Source: Natronorubrum halalkaliphilum
GTDB lineage: Archaea; Halobacteriota; Halobacteria; Halobacteriales; Natrialbaceae
Direction of reading: 5' to 3'
Length of the DNA stretch: 59,920 bases
NCBI RefSeq assembly: GCF_009834785.1
Contig: NZ_WUYX01000027.1
Location: forward strand, 137,555-197,474
The stretch's first letter is position 1. Each line of letters opens with the position of its first letter. Of the stretch, positions 42,070-51,103 are shown in pieces. The notes under the pieces were generated by a model. The model was given only the letters and a program-made list of their open reading frames with translations, made no database searches and had not been told where the DNA came from. Both the position numbers and the translations under genes were made by a program.

Positions 42070-43833
42070 ATGCACATTCACGTCGTCGGCGACGATCCGG
42101 TCCGTGCGGCCGTCGTCGCCGCCCTCGGAGACGTCGACGTTACCGTCGAGGACGCCAGTCCGGACGACCTCGAGACCGCCCGGTTTGCCGTCGTCAGCGA
42201 CGTCGCCGGCTCGGCCACGTTCCGGCGGGCGAACGACGCGGCTCGAGCGGGCGCCACCCCCTGGGTCGCCGTCGAGATCGGCGGCGTCGGCGGCCACCCA
42301 CTGTCGGCGGTAGATGCGGCCGTCTCGGGGTTCGCACCCGGAACGGGCTGTTTCGATTGTCTCCGCGCTCGCGTCGCCTCGAACCTCGAAGAGGGACAGC
42401 TGAGCGACGGACCGCAGGCGGATCGCAGTACGGCGCGGCTGGCCGGCGCGCTCGCGGGCAGGGAGTGCGTTCGCGTCTTCTCCGGCGACGAGCGGTCGGT
42501 GATCGGCGCAACGGTCGAACTGCCCCACCACAGGCGGCGGTTCCTGCCCGTTCCGGGCTGTGGCTGTCAGGACGGGAGCCGGGAACGGACACTCGAGCGC
42601 GACGACGAGACGCTCGGTCTCGACGCGGTCGTCGAACATGCCGAAGCGACGATCGACGACCGGGTCGGGGTCGTCACCAGCATCGGCGAGGTCGAGTCGT
42701 TCCCCGCGCCGTACTACCTGGCGACGACGGCGGACACGTCGGGCTTTAGCGACGCCAGCGCACCGACCCAGGCCGCCGGCGTCGCCGACGACTGGAACGC
42801 CGCGCTGATGAAAGCCGTCGGCGAGGGACTCGAGCGCTACTGCGCCGGCGTCTACCAGGACGACGACTTCGTGCACGCGAGCGAAGATGCCCTCGAGAAC
42901 GCGGTCGCTCCCACGGCGCTGGTCCGGCCCGACGATGCCCCCGACTACGACGCGAGCGACGAGCACCGATGGGTTCCAGGGGAGAACCTCGCGACCGGCG
43001 AGTCGGTTCACCTGCCCGCTGCGGCGGTCCAGTTCCCACAGCCCGGTGAGCGACTTGTCCCGTCGATCACGACCGGCCTCGGACTCGGCTCGTCGACCGT
43101 CGACGCCCTGGTATCGGGACTGACGGAGGTCCTCGAGCGCGACGCGACCATGCTCGCGTGGTATTCGACGTTCGAGCCGCTCGGACTGGCGGTCGAGGAC
43201 GCCGCCTTCGATGTCCTCGAACGCCGCGCCCGAAGCGAGGGGCTGTCGGTGACGCCGTTGCTCGTGACGCAGGATATCGACGTCCCTGTGATCGCCGTCG
43301 CCGTCCACCGCGATCCGAGCACGCTGGACGGTTCCATGGGGCCGCGCGACGAGGACTGGCCGGCGTTCGCCGTCGGCTCCGCGGCGGGACTCGACGCAAC
43401 CGCGGCCGCGCGGTCGGCGCTCGAGGAAGCGCTACAGAACTGGATGGAACTGCGAAATCTCGGTCCCGAAGACGCCGCCGACGCCTCCGGTGCGATCGGC
43501 GACTACGGCTCCTTCCCCGACGCCGCTCGGGAGTTCGTCGACGTCGATCGAACGATTCCGGCCGCCAGCGTCGGTCCCGACTCGATCCCGTCGGGCGAAG
43601 CGGCACTCGAGGCGCTCGTCTCGCGGGCTCGAGACGTCGGCTTGACGCCGTGCGCGGCGCGGCTGACGACCCGCGACGTCGAGCAGGCTGGGTTCGAGGC
43701 GGTTCGCGTCGTCGTCCCGGGTGCTCAGCCGTTGTTCACCGGGGAGCCGTTCTTCGGCGAGCGAGCGCAGACGGTGCCCGACGATCTCGGCTTCGAGCCG
43801 CGACTCGAGCGGGTGTTCCATCCGTACCCCTGA
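42070..43833 (+). CDS. YcaO-domain protein with fused zinc-binding E1-like half
   Basis: The protein has 587 residues from ATG 42070. The N-terminal half (1-185) resembles the E1-like partner of azole cyclodehydratases and carries Cys94, Cys97 (GCFDC), Cys164 and Cys166 (GCGC), a complete zinc tetrathiolate. The YcaO half (about 190-587) keeps all three ATP sites: KAVGEGLERY (248-257), TEVLERDA (352-359) and SALEEALQ (449-456). It ends HPYP, like the Pro-rich tails of active YcaO enzymes. Such enzymes use ATP to convert backbone amides of peptides to azoline or, with a partner, to thioamide. No TfuA or dehydrogenase gene and no obvious precursor peptide is adjacent. The true substrate is unknown. 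Confidence 0.88.
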   Translation: MHIHVVGDDPVRAAVVAALGDVDVTVEDASPDDLETARFAVVSDVAGSATFRRANDAARAGATPWVAVEIGGVGGHPLSAVDAAVSGFAPGTGCFDCLRARVASNLEEGQLSDGPQADRSTARLAGALAGRECVRVFSGDERSVIGATVELPHHRRRFLPVPGCGCQDGSRERTLERDDETLGLDAVVEHAEATIDDRVGVVTSIGEVESFPAPYYLATTADTSGFSDASAPTQAAGVADDWNAALMKAVGEGLERYCAGVYQDDDFVHASEDALENAVAPTALVRPDDAPDYDASDEHRWVPGENLATGESVHLPAAAVQFPQPGERLVPSITTGLGLGSSTVDALVSGLTEVLERDATMLAWYSTFEPLGLAVEDAAFDVLERRARSEGLSVTPLLVTQDIDVPVIAVAVHRDPSTLDGSMGPRDEDWPAFAVGSAAGLDATAAARSALEEALQNWMELRNLGPEDAADASGAIGDYGSFPDAAREFVDVDRTIPAASVGPDSIPSGEAALEALVSRARDVGLTPCAARLTTRDVEQAGFEAVRVVVPGAQPLFTGEPFFGERAQTVPDDLGFEPRLERVFHPYP

Positions 43834-43921
43834 TCCCGGTCAGCGTCGGTCGGTGGTGATATCGCTCGCCGATGGTCTGACAGCAACGTAGAACGCGGGC
43901 CGGGAACGGTTCCGCAGACCG

Positions 43922-44404
43922 CTAGTCGTCTGCGTCGTCAGTTTCGTTTCCGTCCGTCTCAGACGTCTGGTTTCCGTCGGTGTCCGCGTCGCTCGAGGTG
44001 GTTTCGTTCCCCGCGTTCTCGCCGTCTTGCGGCTCGATCACGATCTCATCGTTGTAGAGCCAGACCAACACGAGGGTGGTGTCCTCGGTGACCGTTTCGA
44101 CGGTGACGTCTACTTTCTCCTCGTCCTCGATTCGAGTGACGCGGAAGCTCTGGTTCGTCTTGTCGAGGTTCGGAGCCCCGATCGTCTCACCGGGCGTCAC
44201 GGAGTAACTCTGGTCGTAGCTCTGGCGATCGGTGGTCGGTTCGTAGGCCTCGAGTTGGACGTTGTGCGTTCGGTCGGATTCGTTGTGGATTTCGAGGGGA
44301 ATGACTCCCTGGAGCCCGAAGTGTTCTCGGACACCGTCGATACAGCCCGCAAGCCCGACGGCGGCTCCTACTGCGGCGGACTGAAGTAGTGTACGGCGGT
44401 TCAC
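43922..44404 (-). CDS. Tat-exported lipoprotein, unknown function
   Basis: The 160-residue protein begins MNRRTLLQSAAVGAAVGLAG with a twin-Arg motif and lipobox ending in Cys21. The mature domain (about 35-120) is beta-rich (PLEIHNESDRTHNVQLEAYE; QSYSVTPGETIGAPNL) and could be an immunoglobulin-like fold. The last 35 residues are Asp/Asn/Thr-rich and disordered. It is convergent with the YcaO gene, 88 bp apart, so a functional link is not implied. Confidence 0.75.
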   Translation of the reverse strand: MNRRTLLQSAAVGAAVGLAGCIDGVREHFGLQGVIPLEIHNESDRTHNVQLEAYEPTTDRQSYDQSYSVTPGETIGAPNLDKTNQSFRVTRIEDEEKVDVTVETVTEDTTLVLVWLYNDEIVIEPQDGENAGNETTSSDADTDGNQTSETDGNETDDADD

Positions 44405-44501
44405 AGTCGATTCTCAGGAACGGACGACCGTAGGCGTTACTCTTCGTTGCTCGAGGTCGTGGCCATCGGTCTCGTGACGCTTGGAAGGGGATGGCGTGCG
44501 G

Positions 44502-44508
44502 TTTTATG
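44502..44508 (+). promoter_or_regulatory. TATA-like box for the cupin gene
   Basis: TTTTATG centred 27 bases before ATG 44532 fits a leaderless haloarchaeal promoter. It also helps choose that start over the one at 44481. Confidence 0.5.
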
Positions 44509-44531
44509 CCACAATAGACACACGGCCGTGT

Positions 44532-45074
44532 ATGGACAAAGTCCAAATCGACGACGTCGACATCGAAACCAATCCGATGGGCGTTCACTCGATTCGACGG
44601 CCGATTTCAAAGGCGCTCGGCTTCACCGACTTCGCGATGAACTACTTCGAACTCGAGCCCGGCGAGTCCTTCTCGGGCGGGTTACACACCCATCACGATC
44701 AGGAAGAGGTGTTTTACGTCCAGCAGGGGACGGCTACGTTCGAGACGCACGCATTGCAAGGGGACGGCGACACGAACGATGAATCCGCACCCGCGAGCGA
44801 CGAGCACAGCGAGGTCACCGTCGAAGCCGGCGAGGTGATTCGGTTCGCGCCGGGCGAGTTCCAGAAGGGGTACAACGACAACGACGACGGCGACGAGACA
44901 GTCGTCGGCTTCGCGTTCGGCGCTCCTGGCGCCCAACACGACTGGGAGCAGATCGAGTCGCTGATCTACTGCCAGGAGTGCGAGGAGGAACTCGGCCACG
45001 GGCTCGAACTCACTGACGAAGGGGCCTTCCGGATGACCTGTACCGAGTGTGGGAATTCGTTCGTCATCGGGTGA
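44532..45074 (+). CDS. Cupin protein with C-terminal zinc ribbon
   Basis: The protein has 180 residues from MDKVQIDDVDIETNP. The cupin barrel (about 15-140) has motif 1 with GLHTHHDQEEVFYVQQG, two or three His plus Glu as metal ligands, and motif 2 around VIRFAPGEFQKGYN, in which the usual His is replaced. The C-terminal 35 residues carry two CxxC pairs (YCQEC...TCTECG), a rubredoxin-type zinc ribbon. This joined layout is common in haloarchaea; its substrate is unknown. It is divergent from the lipoprotein gene. Confidence 0.85.
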   Translation: MDKVQIDDVDIETNPMGVHSIRRPISKALGFTDFAMNYFELEPGESFSGGLHTHHDQEEVFYVQQGTATFETHALQGDGDTNDESAPASDEHSEVTVEAGEVIRFAPGEFQKGYNDNDDGDETVVGFAFGAPGAQHDWEQIESLIYCQECEEELGHGLELTDEGAFRMTCTECGNSFVIG

Positions 45075-45411
45075 GTTCCCTCGAGGGAGCGGCCCGGTCG
45101 TCGCTCTCGGGACGGAATCTCACCTCGAGTGACGCGGGTACGTCGCGTTTTCCTCGCGGGTCGTGTTGTCATGTTAACGCATACATGTTATCACGTCTAC
45201 GGCGCTTTTTCACATGTCGTTGTGAGTGATAGTCTCTGCTGTGGCGGGCTGTGCGATACGACCGTCGAATAGCTCACTGAACGGCGAAACGGCGACTCGA
45301 GGCTCGGGTCGTCCAATCGGAGATTCGGGCGGACGTCCTCGAGTCGATCCACAAGGTAAACGCGAGCCGTCAGTCGGACCGTTTTTCACCCTGAACGAAG
45401 AGTTCTCAGGC
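45075..45411. other. 337-bp intergenic region
   Basis: It separates the cupin gene from the kinase-like gene on the same strand. An AT-rich block (45165-45205, GTTAACGCATACATGTTATC) is present, and a long open frame before the kinase start (45226-45411) has no recognisable content. Nothing else is supported. Confidence 0.4.
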
Positions 45412-46023
45412 ATGTCCACGGAAGAGACGCCGACAGTCGATATCGACACGACACTCTTCATCACCGTCTCCGGACCACCCGGTTGTGGCGCGACGACGCT
45501 CTGTGAGCGTCTCTCCAGAGCGATGGGCTGTCCGTACGTCTCCGGCGGCGACATCTTCCGTGAAATCGCGGACGATCGAGACATGAGTCTCAACCAGCTA
45601 ACGGCGAAGGCCGACGAATCCGACGAGATCGACCGCGCGCTCGACCAACGGCTGCAGTCGATCGCAGAGGAGTGGGGCACAGCCAACAAACCGTTCATCC
45701 TCGAGTCCCGGCTCGCGGGCTGGCTCGCCGGCAATCGCGCCGATCTCCGGATCTGGCTGGACGCCCCCGAAAACGTCCGGGCCGACCGGATCAGCGACCG
45801 TATCGAAACCGAAGCCGAAATGCGCGTCCGGGAGGTCAGCGAAGCTGGCCGGTACAAATCCTACTACGAAATCGACATCGACGAACGCGAGTTCTACGAC
45901 CTCACCATCAACACCGCCCGCTGGAGCAAACAGGGCGTGTTCGAACTCGTCCGCACCGCACTCGAGGCGTACGAGCCCGAAGTCGACGAAGGCGCGTTCT
46001 CGACGTCGGCCGTGGAGCTGTAG
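45412..46023 (+). CDS. Cytidylate-kinase-like protein lacking the Walker A lysine
   Basis: The protein has 203 residues from MSTEETPTVDIDTTLF (45412). The archaeal CMP-kinase core is clear: CPYVSGGDIFREIADDRDMS, LESRLAGWLAGNRADLRIWL (LID and CMP-binding region), EAGRYKSYYEIDID and FYDLTINTARW. The P-loop reads GPPGCGATT, so residue 27 is Ala where nearly all kinases have Lys. A normal archaeal Cmk has GPPGSGKST. Either the enzyme uses another residue for phosphate contact or it is inactive and has a regulatory role. A second, ordinary cmk elsewhere in the genome is expected. Confidence 0.8.
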   Translation: MSTEETPTVDIDTTLFITVSGPPGCGATTLCERLSRAMGCPYVSGGDIFREIADDRDMSLNQLTAKADESDEIDRALDQRLQSIAEEWGTANKPFILESRLAGWLAGNRADLRIWLDAPENVRADRISDRIETEAEMRVREVSEAGRYKSYYEIDIDEREFYDLTINTARWSKQGVFELVRTALEAYEPEVDEGAFSTSAVEL

Positions 46024-46123
46024 CGGTAGTCGTCACCGTTACCGTCGCCGTAGCTGTACTCAAGCCGTCGAAAAAGCGCCGTCGTCGTCGAGGCTTTCGT
46101 TATCCGCATTGGCATGTCACGGT

Positions 46124-46245
46124 ATGTCGCAGCATGTCGCGATCGACGGTGAGACCAACGAGAACGCGTTCGAGTCGTTCTCGTGGGATCTTCCCGACGG
46201 CTTCAACGCGGCCGTGGATCTGATCGGAAAACACGACGATAGCGT
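46124..46245 (+). pseudogene. N-terminal fragment of an acyl-CoA synthetase gene
   Basis: MSQHVAIDGE then FESFSWDLPDGFNAAVDLIG and KHDD match the opening of haloarchaeal AMP-forming acyl-CoA synthetases (FxWDxPxxFNxAxDLxGKHDD). After HDD the homology stops and the frame runs into sequence complementary to the end of guaB. About 40 of the usual 500 or more residues remain. The rest was deleted. Confidence 0.6.
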
Positions 46246-46301
46246 GCCCCGTACCACCCGCTGGGGTAGCCAGCCGTTTGATCGGTCAGTCGCTCGGTCG
46301 C

Positions 46302-47804
46302 TCAGTCGCTGTCCGGCGAGTAGTTCGGCGCTTCGTCGGTGATCACGACGTCGTGGGCGTGGCTCTCGGCCTGGCCCGCCGAGGAGACGCGGACGAACTC
46401 ACTGCGCTGTTTGAATTCGGGGATCGTTCCAGCGCCGACGTAGCCCATCCCGGACTGCATGCCGCCCGCGAGCTGGTGGAGTTCGGACTTGAGCGTTCCC
46501 TTGTACGGCGTCGCAGCTTCGACACCCTCCGGCACGTACTCGTCGTCCTCGTTGGGTTCCTCCTTGAGGTATCGATCGCTGTCACCGGATTTCATCGCCC
46601 CGACGCTCCCCATGCCGCGATACTGCTTGTACTTCTTGCCGTTCATCGTGACGACGCGGCCCGGTGCCTCGTCGGTCCCGGCGAAGTACGAGCCGAGCAT
46701 GACGGCGTCCGCGCCGGCGGCGACCGCCTTGATCGCGTCACCGGAGTAGCGGATGCCGCCGTCGGCGATCACCGGCACGTCGTGTTCGCTCGCCACGTCT
46801 GCGACCTGTGCGACGGCGGTGATCTGGGGCATCCCGGAGCCCGAAACGACGCGCGTTGTACAGATCGACCCCGGTCCGATGCCGACCTTGATCCCGTCCG
46901 CGAAGTCGACGAGGTCTTCGGCCGCCTCGCGCGTGCCGACGTTCCCTACGACGACGTCGGCCTCGACGGACTCCTTGATCTCTCGAGCGCCGTCGATGAC
47001 GTTCATGTTGTGGGCGTGGGCGGTGTCGATGAACAGGATATCGGCGTCGGCCTCGTCGGCGGCCTCGGCGCGGTCCTGCTCGAACGGGCTGACGGCGACG
47101 CCACAGCGGAGTCGTCCGTCCTCGTCGCGGACGGCCTGCTGGTACTCACGGCGCTGGAGAATGCCCTGCATCGTTACGAGGCCCACGAGGAGGTTCTCGT
47201 CGTCGACGACCGGCACGCGCTCGATCTTGTGCTCGTACATCAGATCGAACGCGTCGCGGGCGTCGATGTTGTCGGGCGCCGTGATGACCTCGTCGGTCAT
47301 TGCTGCCGTGACCGGATCGTCCTCGTTGACCTCGAGGTGGGGGCGGATGTCGGTACTCGAGATGATACCCAGCACTTCGCCGCGCGTGTTGACGACGGGG
47401 GCGCCGCCGACGCCTTCGCGGGCCATTAGTTCGTCGACCTCGCGGACGCTCATCTCGGGATCGGCGGTAACGACCGAATCGTGCGGGATGATGAGTTCGT
47501 CGGCGCTCTTGACGCGGTCGATCTCCTCGACCATCTCGTCGATGTTCATATTTCGGTGGAGCACACCGAGGCCGCCGTGACGGGCCATCGCGATGGCCAT
47601 GTCGCTCTCGGTGACGGTGTCCATCGCCGCCGAGAGGATCGGAACCGAAACCTCGACGCTTTTCGAGACATGGGAGGTGAGATCTGCATCGTCGGGTTCG
47701 ACACGACTCTCCTTCGGTCGAAGGAGGACGTCGTCGAACGTTAGTGCCTCCGGTACCTGTAGTTTCGAAGAATAGGGCTCGTGCTCAGGAATGTCGTTCG
47801 CCAT
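46302..47804 (-). CDS. guaB: IMP dehydrogenase
   Basis: The protein has 500 residues from [11 protein letters not shown] (47804); a GTG at 47999 would add 65 residues with non-coding composition. The TIM barrel holds [32 protein letters not shown] and the catalytic loop [17 protein letters not shown] with the nucleophile Cys, then [12 protein letters not shown] and the flap region with [11 protein letters not shown]. Two CBS domains (about 95-220) are intact ([40 protein letters not shown]). It oxidises IMP to XMP in GTP synthesis. The length is normal. Confidence 0.96.
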   Translation of the reverse strand: MANDIPEHEPYSSKLQVPEALTFDDVLLRPKESRVEPDDADLTSHVSKSVEVSVPILSAAMDTVTESDMAIAMARHGGLGVLHRNMNIDEMVEEIDRVKSADELIIPHDSVVTADPEMSVREVDELMAREGVGGAPVVNTRGEVLGIISSTDIRPHLEVNEDDPVTAAMTDEVITAPDNIDARDAFDLMYEHKIERVPVVDDENLLVGLVTMQGILQRREYQQAVRDEDGRLRCGVAVSPFEQDRAEAADEADADILFIDTAHAHNMNVIDGAREIKESVEADVVVGNVGTREAAEDLVDFADGIKVGIGPGSICTTRVVSGSGMPQITAVAQVADVASEHDVPVIADGGIRYSGDAIKAVAAGADAVMLGSYFAGTDEAPGRVVTMNGKKYKQYRGMGSVGAMKSGDSDRYLKEEPNEDDEYVPEGVEAATPYKGTLKSELHQLAGGMQSGMGYVGAGTIPEFKQRSEFVRVSSAGQAESHAHDVVITDEAPNYSPDSD

Positions 47805-48377
47805 GTAAACCGTCCGAACCCGTGAGCAAAAAGCGTTGCGAGATATGTTCGAGTGAGAACGGTTGACGTGACTGCCAACGGCGGATCCGGCCGAATCGGG
47901 CTGTGGCAGCGCGGAACGAAAGTGGCCTTTGTTCGGGTTGATCGTGGATAATCCATTGCGCGTAAACGGCCAAACCGCCTCGCGTCTGCTCGATGACACC
48001 TGTACTGACTCAACAATAGACCAATCGTCTATTCAACGGCAGTCGTAACTGAGTTCTTCAAATACAGCTCTGTACATTCAGTCGCGTATCTGGTGCCCAG
48101 TGGCGAAAATACGCCGAGTTGTGTAATCCCGTCCCACACAACGTTTATTGATGCACCTACCCTCCGTCCCAGTATGTACGCTGTGAGCTTCAGTGAATCC
48201 CGAACGGCTGGTCAGACGAGCGTCGCCGCTGACGCTATCATGTTCCAGTTCGGGAAATTTACAACGAAACTCACAGCGCGGGGCCGAAAATGGACGAATT
48301 GGTGTCCCTCCGTGCAAGACCGGGACCGTCCACCCTATCACCCATCGGCCTCGGGTCACGGCCATCGACCCTAATCG
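47805..48377. other. About 570-bp intergenic region upstream of guaB
   Basis: The divergent region between guaB and the next membrane-protein gene should hold both promoters. Open frames up to 95 codons on both strands have no recognisable product and no start signals. I find no riboswitch or repeat. Confidence 0.4.
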
Positions 48378-49295
48378 ATGAGTAGTTCACAACACCCGGT
48401 TGCACTCAGTCTCGAACGGTTAGGGGGCGGTGACGTTCGATTGCTGGCACTGGTGATGATGCTGCCGCTTATCGACGGCGTCTTTCCCGCACTGATTCTC
48501 GCGGGCGCGCTAGACGATCCACTCGGAGCGGTGCAGATCGGATTGCTGATCTTCGGCGGGAGCGCCACCGTCGCAGTGATCCTCGCCGAAATGTCCGGGA
48601 CGCCCCGCGAGCAGGCGACGATCGTCCTGTTAGTCGGCGTTCCGCTGATACTGCTCGCCGCAATCCAGGCCGCACTCGCACCCGCAATCGGAAGCGTCCT
48701 CAACGACGCAACGATCACGCGATTCGCAGCGCTGGTCATCCTCGCCATCGCGGCCAAGACCGCCAGCGCGACGATCGGCGACTACCTTCCCAACCCCGGC
48801 GTCATCATCGGACTGGGGCTCGTCGCAAGTTTCGAACCGAACGGTGCGAGGTTTACGTTGATGGACGATCCCGCACTCGTCGCCAACGCGACCCTCGCCG
48901 CCGTCATCGGCGTCGGATTCGCGCTGGCAGTCGCCCTCGGCGGCCCATATCTGCGCGAGTATATGGATATCGATCGCTTCCGCTTCGGGAGCGCCGTGGC
49001 GCTCGGTTTGCTTCCGCTGTCGATGCTCGGAATGGCCTTCGGCCAGGCACCTCTCGCCGCACTGCTCGTCGCCGGCGTCTTCGCGATCAACTTCCCGCTC
49101 GAGCGCGACTCGGACGCGGAATCGACCGACCACGCTGAAACCGCTGCAGTCGGCATGGGTCCGATCGCAGACGGCAGCGGTGGCGAGTCGGACGCTGACA
49201 GCACCGAACTCGAGGAGCCCGAGACCGACCACGATCCGGGAACCTACCCCGGCGATGACACCACGGATACCGAAGGCCGGGCCCCGTGGCTGTAG
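48378..49295 (+). CDS. Polytopic membrane protein of a haloarchaeal family (DUF5794-like)
   Basis: This 305-residue protein has about seven hydrophobic helices between residues 20 and 238 (LLALVMMLPLIDGVFPALIL, IGLLIFGGSATVAVILAEMS, TIVLLVGVPLILLAAIQAAL and others) and a 65-residue cytoplasmic, Asp/Glu/Thr-rich tail. A Gly-rich motif YLPNPGVIIGLGLVASFEPN sits between helices. I recall this as a halophile-only family annotated DUF5794 with no known function. It is divergent from guaB and ends 59 bases before tRNA-Trp. Confidence 0.75.
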   Translation: MSSSQHPVALSLERLGGGDVRLLALVMMLPLIDGVFPALILAGALDDPLGAVQIGLLIFGGSATVAVILAEMSGTPREQATIVLLVGVPLILLAAIQAALAPAIGSVLNDATITRFAALVILAIAAKTASATIGDYLPNPGVIIGLGLVASFEPNGARFTLMDDPALVANATLAAVIGVGFALAVALGGPYLREYMDIDRFRFGSAVALGLLPLSMLGMAFGQAPLAALLVAGVFAINFPLERDSDAESTDHAETAAVGMGPIADGSGGESDADSTELEEPETDHDPGTYPGDDTTDTEGRAPWL

Positions 49296-49354
49296 GTCGA
49301 TTTGCCACTGCGAATCGAAACCACTTTAGGCAGGATCCCCCAACAGAATGACGA

Positions 49355-49529
49355 GGGGTCGTGGCCAAGCCAGGGATGGCGACTGACTCCAGAGGCTACG
49401 GCGCCCGGGACGACACTCCAGCTGATATACTGATCGAGCACCTGATCAGTGCTCGTGTGATGACCCTCTGGAGTTCCGAGGCGCACCGGAGATATCAGTC
49501 GATCGGGGGTTCAAATCCCTCCGACCCCA
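49355..49529 (+). tRNA. tRNA-Trp (CCA) with a large intron carrying a box C/D guide RNA
   Basis: The acceptor stem is GGGGTCG (49355-49361) with CGACCCC (49522-49528), discriminator A 49529. The anticodon CCA is at 49389-49391 in stem GACTGA...TCAGTC, and the T arm is GGGGGTTCAAATCCCTCC. About 100 bases between positions 37 and 38 (roughly 49393-49492) form the intron, which contains GTGATGA (49457-49463, box C type) and several CTGA motifs. In haloarchaea this intron is spliced by the endonuclease at a bulge-helix-bulge and acts as a box C/D guide for 2'-O-methylation of tRNA-Trp itself. 3' CCA is not encoded. Confidence 0.95.
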
Positions 49530-49670
49530 TTCCCTCATTCCGTACTACTTCGTGAGCAACAGGGCTGTGCACGGAGATGTGTCCCCGTTACCGGATGCAA
49601 TCACCGCATCGCGCGACGGAGCGACATCGAAACGATCGGTCGTTACTCCTCGAGATCCGATTTAGAGCAG

Positions 49671-49868
49671 CTACGCCGACGCGTAGTCGGCTTTCCCCTC
49701 GCTCTCGCTCATTCGAACCCAGTACACCCGGGTGTAAGGCAGGTGGACGTAACTCTGATCCTCGAGTTTGATCCGGAGTCCCTGTACCTTTCCGGAATCC
49801 GTGATGTTCTCGGCGTCGACCGCTTCCTCGGCAGTCCCGTCCGGCGCTTCGTATGCAACTCTTGCCAT
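49671..49868 (-). CDS. Small conserved haloarchaeal protein, function unknown
   Basis: The 65-residue protein reads as a single small beta domain (ARVAYEAPDGTAEEAVDAEN, VQGLRIKLEDQSYVHLPYTR, VYWVRMSESEG). It has no Cys, signal or membrane helix. The pattern VAYEAPDG...HLPYTRVYWV is compact and strongly halophile-like in composition, so I take it as a real gene despite its size. It lies 117 bases downstream of the AIR-synthase-like gene, on the same strand. Role unknown. Confidence 0.6.
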   Translation of the reverse strand: MARVAYEAPDGTAEEAVDAENITDSGKVQGLRIKLEDQSYVHLPYTRVYWVRMSESEGKADYASA

Positions 49869-49985
49869 GGAAGAGGAACCGCCCCCGTGTCAATAAGACG
49901 CATGCAAGCGAATTCGGGCACGCGAACGGGATCCGAAACTCCGCAATTGCGCACCGCCGCAACTGTCTCGAGGGCGACGGAGTCG

Positions 49986-50972
49986 TCAGCGTTCGCTATC
50001 GGCGTGTTCCCAGAGCGGGTAGAGATCGTCCTCGATGGGATCGGTGATCGATTCGTCGCCGATCGCGAGTTCGGGCTCACCCGCACGGACCGTCCCAATC
50101 TCGGCGGCCTCGAGGTCCGCGTCCGTGAGCGCGTCCAGACAGTCTTCGACCGCGTCAGCCGGTACGGTTGCGAGCAGCGCCCCGGAGCCGAAGATCCGGA
50201 GAGGATCGACGTCGGCCGCCGCGCACAACTGCGCGGTCTCCTCCCGGATCGGGACGGCGTCGCGATCGATTTCGAGACGGACGCCCGAGGCGCGGGCGAT
50301 CTCGAATAGTCCGGCCGCGACGCCGCCTTCGGTCGGGTCGTGCATGGCGGTCGCGTGGTCCCGGACCGCGCGGGCGTCAGGAGCGACGCTGATCTCTTCG
50401 ATGAACGTTTCGGCGCGCTCGCAGACGTCCTCATCGACCTCGAGTTCGGCACCGAAATCGGCGGCGAGGATCGCGGTTCCTTCGATTCCGGCGGCCTTCG
50501 TGATGAGGACGCGGTCGCCGGGTTCGGCACCGCTGGTCGGAACGAACGCCTCGGCCGTCCCCATCGCCGTCAGCGAGAGTAGCGGCCGCTCGAGTTGATC
50601 GACGTACTCCGAGTGGCCGCCGACGATCGATGCGCCGATGTCGCGAGCGGCCGCATCGAGGTCGCTGGTAATTTTCTCTAGAGACGTGTCCCTGTCGGGG
50701 AGCATGATGACGACCGTCAGCCAGCGCGGATCCGCGCCGGAGGCGGCGACGTCGTTGCAGGCGACGGGGACGGCCAGCCTGCCGACTCCCTCGGCCGCCA
50801 GCGAGATCGGATCGGAGCTGACGACAAACGTCTCGTCGCCGCCGAACGGGGCGATCGCGGCGGCGTCCTCCCCGTTTGCCGGTCCTTGCAAAACTGTCTC
50901 GTCGTCGGCAGCCGTTCCCGTCCGGCCGAACACGTGTGCGAGCAACTCGTCCGGACTCACCTTGCCGGGCAT
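49986..50972 (-). CDS. AIR-synthase/HypE-like protein
   Basis: The protein has 328 residues from MPGKVSPDELLAHVFGRTGT (50972). The PurM/HypE fold is seen in GEDAAAIAPFGGDETFVVSS (phosphate-binding N-terminal Asp), ACNDVAASGADPRWLTVVIM, GHSEYVDQL, LITKAAGIEGTAILAADF and MHDPTEGGVAAGLFEIARAS. It lacks the C-terminal Cys of true HypE (ends HADSER), so it is not a hydrogenase CN-ligand maturase. It is similar to AIR-synthase-related proteins of unknown ATP-dependent function. It is downstream of the LLM gene on the same strand. Confidence 0.82.
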   Translation of the reverse strand: MPGKVSPDELLAHVFGRTGTAADDETVLQGPANGEDAAAIAPFGGDETFVVSSDPISLAAEGVGRLAVPVACNDVAASGADPRWLTVVIMLPDRDTSLEKITSDLDAAARDIGASIVGGHSEYVDQLERPLLSLTAMGTAEAFVPTSGAEPGDRVLITKAAGIEGTAILAADFGAELEVDEDVCERAETFIEEISVAPDARAVRDHATAMHDPTEGGVAAGLFEIARASGVRLEIDRDAVPIREETAQLCAAADVDPLRIFGSGALLATVPADAVEDCLDALTDADLEAAEIGTVRAGEPELAIGDESITDPIEDDLYPLWEHADSER

Positions 50973-51103
50973 GGTACGAACTGGGAGGATCTGCGGTTTG
51001 TAGCTGTCGGGGTCGACTCGAGCGGACGACGCACCGGTCGCACCCGGAGCGAGGACTCGCAGAAAAGCTTTGCAGGCCGGCGGGCCGGCCACGCCCCCAA
51101 ATC

